Positions 59,299 through 64,000 of a DNA stretch of 64,000 bases are shown piece after piece; positions within the stretch are counted from its first letter, which is position 1; the number at the start of each line of letters is the position of its first letter. The DNA comes from Amycolatopsis iheyensis. GTDB lineage: Bacteria; Actinomycetota; Actinomycetes; Mycobacteriales; Pseudonocardiaceae. The position numbers were made by a program, and so were the translations under genes. The notes under the pieces are model-generated. The model made no database searches. It was not told where the DNA came from and saw nothing but the letters and a program-made list of their open reading frames with translations. Location: contig NZ_JAMXQV010000018.1 in NCBI RefSeq assembly GCF_024703995.1, positions 124,001-188,000 of the forward strand, in the 5' to 3' direction.

Positions 59299-60117
59299 TC
59301 AGCTCTTGCGGCCGATTCCGGCGTAGACGAGCATGTTCATCTCGGCCGCCGCGGCGATGTCCGCCGGTCCGCCCGGTCGCCATTCACCGCAGCCCACCAG
59401 CCCCGGTTCGACGATTTCGAAACCGGTGAAAAGCGCGGACACCTGGGCGTGCGTGCGCAGCGTCACTTGATCGGGACTGCGGCTTTCCTTGATCACGTCG
59501 GTCGCTTCTCCGAGATTTTCGCCTTGGTGGTCGCCGGTGACGTGGGTGATCGCGAGAAAGCTCCCCGGCGCCAACACCGAACTGTAGCGCGCGACGAGAC
59601 CGAGCGGATCCGATTCGTCGGAGACCCAGTGCAGCATCAGCAACATCAGCAAGCCGACCGGCTTTTCGAAATCCAGTAAACCGCGCACCGAAGGTGCATC
59701 GAATATTTTCTCCGGGTCCCGCATATCGGCCTGCACTATCGCTGCACGATCGTTGCCGGTCAGCATGAGCTCGCTGTGCGCGACCGCCACCGGGTCGCGG
59801 TCGACGTACACCACGCGGCACTCCGGGTCCTGCCCCTGGGCGACCTCGTGCACGTTGGCCACGGTGGGAATGCCGGAGCCGATGTCCAGGAACTGCCGGA
59901 TCCCCTGGCCGGTCAGGTACCGCACCGCGCGTCCCAGGAACGCGCGGTTCACCCGCGCCGCGTCACGCAGCCCGGGCATCGCGCGTTCGATCTGCTCGCC
60001 CACCGCGCGGTCGACGGCGAAGTTGTGGCCACCGCCGAGCATGAAGTCGTAAGTGCGCGCCATGCTCGGCACGGAGATATCGACACCCGGCGGAACCCAT
60101 TCCGATGATCGGGTCAC
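59299..60117 (-). CDS. SAM-dependent methyltransferase, actinobacterial DUF574 (Methyltransf_19) type
   Basis: A 272-residue protein of the actinobacteria-specific DUF574 family: MARTYDFMLGGGHNFAVDRAVG, FLDIGSGIPTVANVHEVAQ, CRVVYVDRDPVAVAHSELML and LLMLLMLHWVSD. These are abundant in Streptomyces and relatives, with no settled substrate. GTG 60117 has GAGAAGG upstream. It lies 13 bases before the PAS-GGDEF-EAL gene, so the two may be co-transcribed. Confidence 0.9.
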   Translation of the reverse strand: MTRSSEWVPPGVDISVPSMARTYDFMLGGGHNFAVDRAVGEQIERAMPGLRDAARVNRAFLGRAVRYLTGQGIRQFLDIGSGIPTVANVHEVAQGQDPECRVVYVDRDPVAVAHSELMLTGNDRAAIVQADMRDPEKIFDAPSVRGLLDFEKPVGLLMLLMLHWVSDESDPLGLVARYSSVLAPGSFLAITHVTGDHQGENLGEATDVIKESRSPDQVTLRTHAQVSALFTGFEIVEPGLVGCGEWRPGGPADIAAAAEMNMLVYAGIGRKS

Positions 60118-60296
60118 GAAGAACACCTTCTCAGTGAAGTCGGATCGAAAGAGCTTAGCGATTCCTCGCAGATCGTCCACTGCGCCATATGCGTGAGCCC
60201 GGACCACCCGATCGGGCACTGTCCCGGTGGGCCGGACGCGCCTACCGTAGGCCGTCTCCTTGGGAAATCCACACGATGGCGTAACGAGGAGTCCAG

Positions 60297-61598
60297 ATGA
60301 CCGTCGCGGCAGCACCGGGCCGGTGGCCCTTTCTCGGACACACTCCGGCACTGCTGCGCCGACGCTCCGCATTCACCGATTCTTTGCACGAACACGGAGA
60401 AATCGTCAAACTCCACCTCGGCCCGATGCCCGCGTACTTCGTCACCAGTCCACGGCTGGCGCACGAAGTGCTGGTCAACGCGGGGCCGAAGTTCCGCAAG
60501 GGCGTCATGTTCGACAAGTTCAAGCCGTTCGTCGGCAACGGCTTGGTGCTTTCGAACGGCGACTTCCACCGGCGGCAACGGCGGCTGATGCAGCCGGCGT
60601 TCCACCGCGACCGCTTGGCCGCGTACGCGGAGACCATGCGGCGCGCGGCCACCGAGCTGAGCGACTCGTGGCGGCCCGGCGAAGTGCGGTTGATCGACGA
60701 AGACCTGCAAGGCCTCGCGGTGACGATCGTCGGCGAGGCGTTGTTCTCCACGGAACTGGGAAAAGCGGCGATCGCCGAGGCCCGCCGCTCCATTTACCTC
60801 ATCATCCAGCAGGGAATGATTCGCGCGTTGTCCCCCAAGTTCGTCGAAAAGCTGCCGATTCCCGGGAACCGGCGGTTCGACGAGGCCATCGGGCGGATGC
60901 AGGACATCGTGGTCGCGGTGATCCGCGACTGGCGCACCGAAAGCGTGGATCACGGCGACCTGCTCTCGACGCTCCTGCTGGCCGGCATGACCGACGAGCA
61001 GGCCCGCGACGAAGTCCTCACCCTGCTCACCGCCGGCATCGAGACGACCGCGCTCGCGCTGGCCTGGACGTTCCACGAGCTGGGCCGGCACGCGGACGTG
61101 GAAACCCGGGTGCACGCCGAAGTCGACGAAGTGCTGGGCGGGCGCCCGGTCACCGTCGACGACATCCCCCGGCTGACCTACGTCCGGCAGGTGGTCGACG
61201 AAGTGCTTCGCCGCTACCCGCTCTGGATGCTGATGCGCCGCACGCTCGAGGAGGTCGACCTCGGCGGCGTCCGCGTGCCGGCGGGCGCCGAGGTGATCGT
61301 CAGCCCGCACGCGCTGCACCACGACCCCGCGTCGTTCCCCGACCCGCACCGCTTCGACCCCGATCGCTGGGCGCCGTCGAACTCGGCCGAGCTGCCGAAG
61401 GGCGCGTTCGTCCCGTTCGGCGCGGGCAACCGGCAGTGCATCGGAAACCGCTTCGCCCAGAACGAAATCGTCATCACGGTGGCCACGGTGGCCGCGCGGT
61501 GGCGGCTGGTCCCCGTGCCGGGCCGGCCGGTCCGCGTGAAGTTCACCTCGGCCGCCTACCCGGACTCCCTGCCGATGACGGCAGTCCCGCGTCCCTAG
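60297..61598 (+). CDS. Cytochrome P450
   Basis: A 433-residue P450. I-helix AGIETTA, ExxR EVLRRYP, and heme loop FGAGNRQCIG with Cys381 are intact. The sequence resembles the CYP183/pentalenene oxygenase-like or CYP102-like branch rather than CYP105/107. GAGGAG precedes ATG 60297. No ferredoxin or cyclase is visible nearby; a secreted alpha/beta hydrolase follows after 15 bases and may be co-transcribed. Confidence 0.9.
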   Translation: MTVAAAPGRWPFLGHTPALLRRRSAFTDSLHEHGEIVKLHLGPMPAYFVTSPRLAHEVLVNAGPKFRKGVMFDKFKPFVGNGLVLSNGDFHRRQRRLMQPAFHRDRLAAYAETMRRAATELSDSWRPGEVRLIDEDLQGLAVTIVGEALFSTELGKAAIAEARRSIYLIIQQGMIRALSPKFVEKLPIPGNRRFDEAIGRMQDIVVAVIRDWRTESVDHGDLLSTLLLAGMTDEQARDEVLTLLTAGIETTALALAWTFHELGRHADVETRVHAEVDEVLGGRPVTVDDIPRLTYVRQVVDEVLRRYPLWMLMRRTLEEVDLGGVRVPAGAEVIVSPHALHHDPASFPDPHRFDPDRWAPSNSAELPKGAFVPFGAGNRQCIGNRFAQNEIVITVATVAARWRLVPVPGRPVRVKFTSAAYPDSLPMTAVPRP

Positions 61599-61613
61599 CT
61601 GGAGGTTCTTCCC

Positions 61614-62594
61614 GTGTTCCGCCGATTCTGTGCTGCCCTCCTGTTGCTGGCGGCCACGCTGTTCGTCCCCGCACCGGCCCAGGCGGCCGGGTGCGAGGAC
61701 CTGTACGTCCCGGTGACGGTCGGGTTGCTGCCGCAGACCGTGCACGGCCGCCTGTGCGCGCCGCCCGGCGCGTCGACGGTGGTGGTCCTGATCCCCGGCG
61801 GCACGTACAACGCGTCCTATTGGGACATCGGCTACACGCCGGAGGTGCGTTCGTTCCGGCTGGCGGTCAACCAGGCGGGCATCGCGACATTGGCCTTGGA
61901 CCGCTTGGGAACGGGCGCCAGCTCGAAGCCGTTGAGCACGCTGCTGAGCGCGTCGGCCCAGGCGGTCGCGGCGCACCAGGTGATCCAGTCGGTGCGGCCG
62001 CGGTTCGCGAAGGTGGTCGTCGGCGGCCACTCGATCGGCTCGGCGATGGCGATGATCGAGGCGGGCCGCTACCGCGACGTCGACGGCGTGCTCGTCACCG
62101 GGATGACGCACCGGATGAACGTGACGACGGTCATCCCCACGCTGGCGCAGATGATCCCGGCCCCACTGGACCCGGCGGTCCCCGGCCGCGACGCCGGATA
62201 CCTCACCACCGCCCCGGGCACGCGTTACGCGGCGTTCCACACCCCAGGTCCTTACGACGCCGGCGCGATCGCCTACGACGAGTCCACAAAGGACGTCTTC
62301 GCGACGACGGAGGCGGTGGACAGCCTGGCGTTGACGACCGTCGTCATCCCGGCGTCGCGGCAGATCACCGCCCCGGTCCTGCTGGTCGTCGGCGACGACC
62401 CGAACTTCTGCGGGCTGCCCCTGGGCAGCGACTGCTCGTCGCCGGAGGCACTGCGGGCGTCCGAAGCCCCGTTCTTCGGCACGAGCCGGCTGCAGACGTT
62501 CGTCCTGAACGGCTACGGCCACGCCATCGACTACGCACCGAACGCGCCCACGTACTTCGACGTGGTGAAAAACTGGCTGAAAGCGCTGTCGTAA
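61614..62594 (+). CDS. Secreted alpha/beta hydrolase
   Basis: A 326-residue protein with a signal peptide (CAALLLLAATLFVPAPAQAA) and an alpha/beta hydrolase fold: VVLIPGGTYN, GHSIGSAMA with the nucleophile Ser, VLLVVGDDPNFC and a final GHAIDYA His. Two Cys pairs may form disulfides. Probably an extracellular esterase or lipase. GTG 61614 follows GGAGG (TGGAGGTTCTTCCC). Confidence 0.88.
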   Translation: MFRRFCAALLLLAATLFVPAPAQAAGCEDLYVPVTVGLLPQTVHGRLCAPPGASTVVVLIPGGTYNASYWDIGYTPEVRSFRLAVNQAGIATLALDRLGTGASSKPLSTLLSASAQAVAAHQVIQSVRPRFAKVVVGGHSIGSAMAMIEAGRYRDVDGVLVTGMTHRMNVTTVIPTLAQMIPAPLDPAVPGRDAGYLTTAPGTRYAAFHTPGPYDAGAIAYDESTKDVFATTEAVDSLALTTVVIPASRQITAPVLLVVGDDPNFCGLPLGSDCSSPEALRASEAPFFGTSRLQTFVLNGYGHAIDYAPNAPTYFDVVKNWLKALS

Positions 62595-62646
62595 CAACGA
62601 ACCTGACGGGCGCGACCCTCAATCGCCGACGAGGGGAGCGCTCGAC

Positions 62647-63309
62647 ATGCCCGACTACGCCCACCAGCACCACCTCCTGGACGACTGCGTCCGGGGCGCC
62701 GGCCGCGAAGAGTCGTTGTCGGCCCTGCGCCGCTACTTCGACCAGCAGCGGACGACGGCCCGCTACACGGGCCGCTGGTTCGAGCGCTTCGCCGGCGGCG
62801 GCGACCACCCATCGGTGGCCAACACGGTGACCGAAGCCGACGTCCTGGCGTTGAACTTCCTGAGCATCACGAGCTTGGCGGAGGTGGCGATCGACGCGAC
62901 GATCACCTACACCCTCCAGATCCGGGAGCTGCTGGAACAGATCCCGGTGAACGTCCCGATGCACTCGGCCCCGTGGTCGGCGTACGAGCCGGGCTCACCG
63001 GCCTTCAGGTTGTGGGAGCTGTTCCGCCGCTGCGGCGGCAACCACCGCCCGGTGACGGCGTCGAAGCTGCTGGCCCGCAAGCGCCCCCGCCTGACGCCGG
63101 TGTACGACAGCCAGGTGAAGGCGGTGCTGAAGGCACCCCGCAGCGAGTGGCACTGCTTGTGGAGCTGGTTCCACACGGACCCGACCCGGGCCTCGGCGGT
63201 GGCGGACCTCCGCGCGGAGGCGGGCGGCATCGAGGACATCACGCTGCTGCGCTGCCTCGACGTCATCCTGTGGATGAAGGCCCGCCCCCTGCGCTTCCCT
63301 ACCAGGTGA
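62647..63309 (+). CDS. DUF6308 family protein
   Basis: A 220-residue helical protein of unknown function resembling DUF6308: YFDQQRTTARYTGRWFERFAGGG, WELFRRCGGNHRPVTASKLLARKRPRLTPVYDSQVK and DVILWMKARPL. Conserved Arg/Trp/Asp residues suggest a nucleic-acid-related role, but this is inference. GGGAGC precedes ATG 62647. Convergent with the P450 at the right edge, overlapping by 11 bases. Confidence 0.7.
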   Translation: MPDYAHQHHLLDDCVRGAGREESLSALRRYFDQQRTTARYTGRWFERFAGGGDHPSVANTVTEADVLALNFLSITSLAEVAIDATITYTLQIRELLEQIPVNVPMHSAPWSAYEPGSPAFRLWELFRRCGGNHRPVTASKLLARKRPRLTPVYDSQVKAVLKAPRSEWHCLWSWFHTDPTRASAVADLRAEAGGIEDITLLRCLDVILWMKARPLRFPTR

Positions 63310-64000
63310 CCGGCAGCTCGTGCACCCCGTAGATGTTCATGTCGGTCCGCAGCCGCACCTCCCCGGCCGGCACCGCCATCGCCAGCCCCGGGAACCGCCG
63401 CAACAGCCCTTCGAAGCCGGCCCGCATTTCGATCCGCGCCAGCTGCTGCCCGAGGCACTGGTGCACCCCGTGCCCGAACGACAGCAGCCCGCGCGCGTTG
63501 CGGTGAATGTCCAACGTGTCCGGCTGCTCGAACCGGCGCGGGTCGCGGTTGGCCGCCAGCAGCGAAACCACGACCGTCGAACCCTTCGTGATCGTCTCGC
63601 CACCGAGGGAGAGGTCCTCGGTGGCGTAGCGGAAGAAGATGTCGGCGACGGACAGGTACCGCAGCAGCTCCTCCACCGCGCCCGGCAGCAACGACGGGTC
63701 CTCGCGCAGCGAAGCCAGCTCCGCGGGGTGTTCCAGGAGCGCGAACGTCCCCAGCGACAGCATGTTGGCGGTGGTCTCGTGCCCGGCGAGCAGCAGCAGG
63801 AACGCGGCGCCGGTCAGCTCCTCGACGGTCAGGTCCTCGTGGCGGGCCAGGTCGGACAGGATGTCCTCGCCCGGTTCGGCGCGCTTGGCCGTGACCAGCT
63901 CGGTCAGATAGGTGTTCAGCGCGATGTACGCGCCCATCTTCTCCTGCAGCGTCTGGTCCCGGACCATGAACTGCGCCGAGTTCGCCTGGAACGACTCGCG
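63299..64000 (-). CDS. Cytochrome P450, N-terminus beyond the window
   Basis: The C-terminal 233 codons of a P450 of the CYP105/107-like bacterial class. I-helix FLLLLAGHETTANML, ExxR EELLRYL, and heme loop FGHGVHQCLGQQLAR are intact. The frame runs off the right edge in the C-helix/G-helix region. Neighbouring genes do not show the backbone of a biosynthetic cluster inside the window. Confidence 0.92.
   Translation of the reverse strand, partial: RESFQANSAQFMVRDQTLQEKMGAYIALNTYLTELVTAKRAEPGEDILSDLARHEDLTVEELTGAAFLLLLAGHETTANMLSLGTFALLEHPAELASLREDPSLLPGAVEELLRYLSVADIFFRYATEDLSLGGETITKGSTVVVSLLAANRDPRRFEQPDTLDIHRNARGLLSFGHGVHQCLGQQLARIEMRAGFEGLLRRFPGLAMAVPAGEVRLRTDMNIYGVHELPVTW

Noticed and set aside
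60297..64000. Biosynthetic gene cluster suggested by two P450s
   Set aside because: No terpene cyclase, PKS, NRPS or glycosyltransferase in the window; could lie beyond the right edge but is not supported here.

Overview
The window is chromosomal DNA from a very GC-rich actinomycete. Strong third-position G/C, frequent GTG and TTG starts, F420-type and mycolata-type core genes, and an Rpf protein all point that way. The gene order from pmt/rsmI through pabB, metG, tatD, rpfB, rsmA, ispE, a fatty acyl-AMP ligase, pth, rplY, a lipoprotein, prs and glmU follows the Mycobacterium tuberculosis Rv1002c-Rv1018c neighbourhood as I remember it. The protein sequences and intergenic repeats look like Pseudonocardiaceae, most probably Amycolatopsis. 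The genus is inference from recall, not from a search.

Layout. 1-5.4 kb: a partial acyl desaturase, tRNA-Gln, an active-looking diguanylate cyclase, then the coupled glmU-prs pair. 5.4-8.2 kb: an LLM-class F420 oxidoreductase, an NAD(P)-binding protein and a lipoprotein. 8.5-10.6 kb: rplY, pth and two tandem DivIVA-domain genes. 10.6-16.4 kb (minus strand): ispE, ASCH, ABC-F, a truncated P-loop remnant and a fatty acyl-AMP ligase, with a TetR gene upstream that is divergent from an MFS exporter across a strong palindrome. 18.0-24.8 kb (minus strand): metG, tatD, rpfB, rsmA, then a MetN-like ABC ATPase behind a SAM-I riboswitch, a leader peptide and a terminator. 24.9-34.4 kb: PadR plus a drug-type ABC pair, a GH25-like protein, pabB, a quinone oxidoreductase/TetR pair, a Tdi1-like pair, and rsmI/pmt. 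34.4-64 kb is more accessory: small regulators paired with the enzymes they probably control, a membrane-anchored Ser/Thr kinase, PrpE-like ligase, secreted GH20 hexosaminidase, an ExaC-type aldehyde dehydrogenase with DUF779 and a GAF regulator, a two-component system, an MMPL transporter, a degenerate PAS-GGDEF-EAL protein, methyltransferases, and two P450s at the right end.

How the genes work together. The left half supplies cell-envelope precursors (GlmU, IspE, acyl-AMP ligase, desaturase, protein O-mannosylation), PRPP and folate precursors, and translation or ribosome maintenance (MetG, RsmA, RsmI, Pth, L25, ABC-F). The right half is mainly local regulator-target pairs; several have a visible inverted repeat in the shared promoter.

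The most unusual signals are not genes. (1) A family of intergenic nested palindromes, each built from a different short word, at 10578, 17924, 20356 and 41532. (2) A SAM-I riboswitch / Arg-Cys leader peptide / terminator cascade in front of an ABC ATPase that has lost several catalytic motifs. (3) A recurring 13-bp palindrome, GTCCA-N3-TGGAC, found mostly inside coding sequence, where it uses codons that are otherwise rare here.
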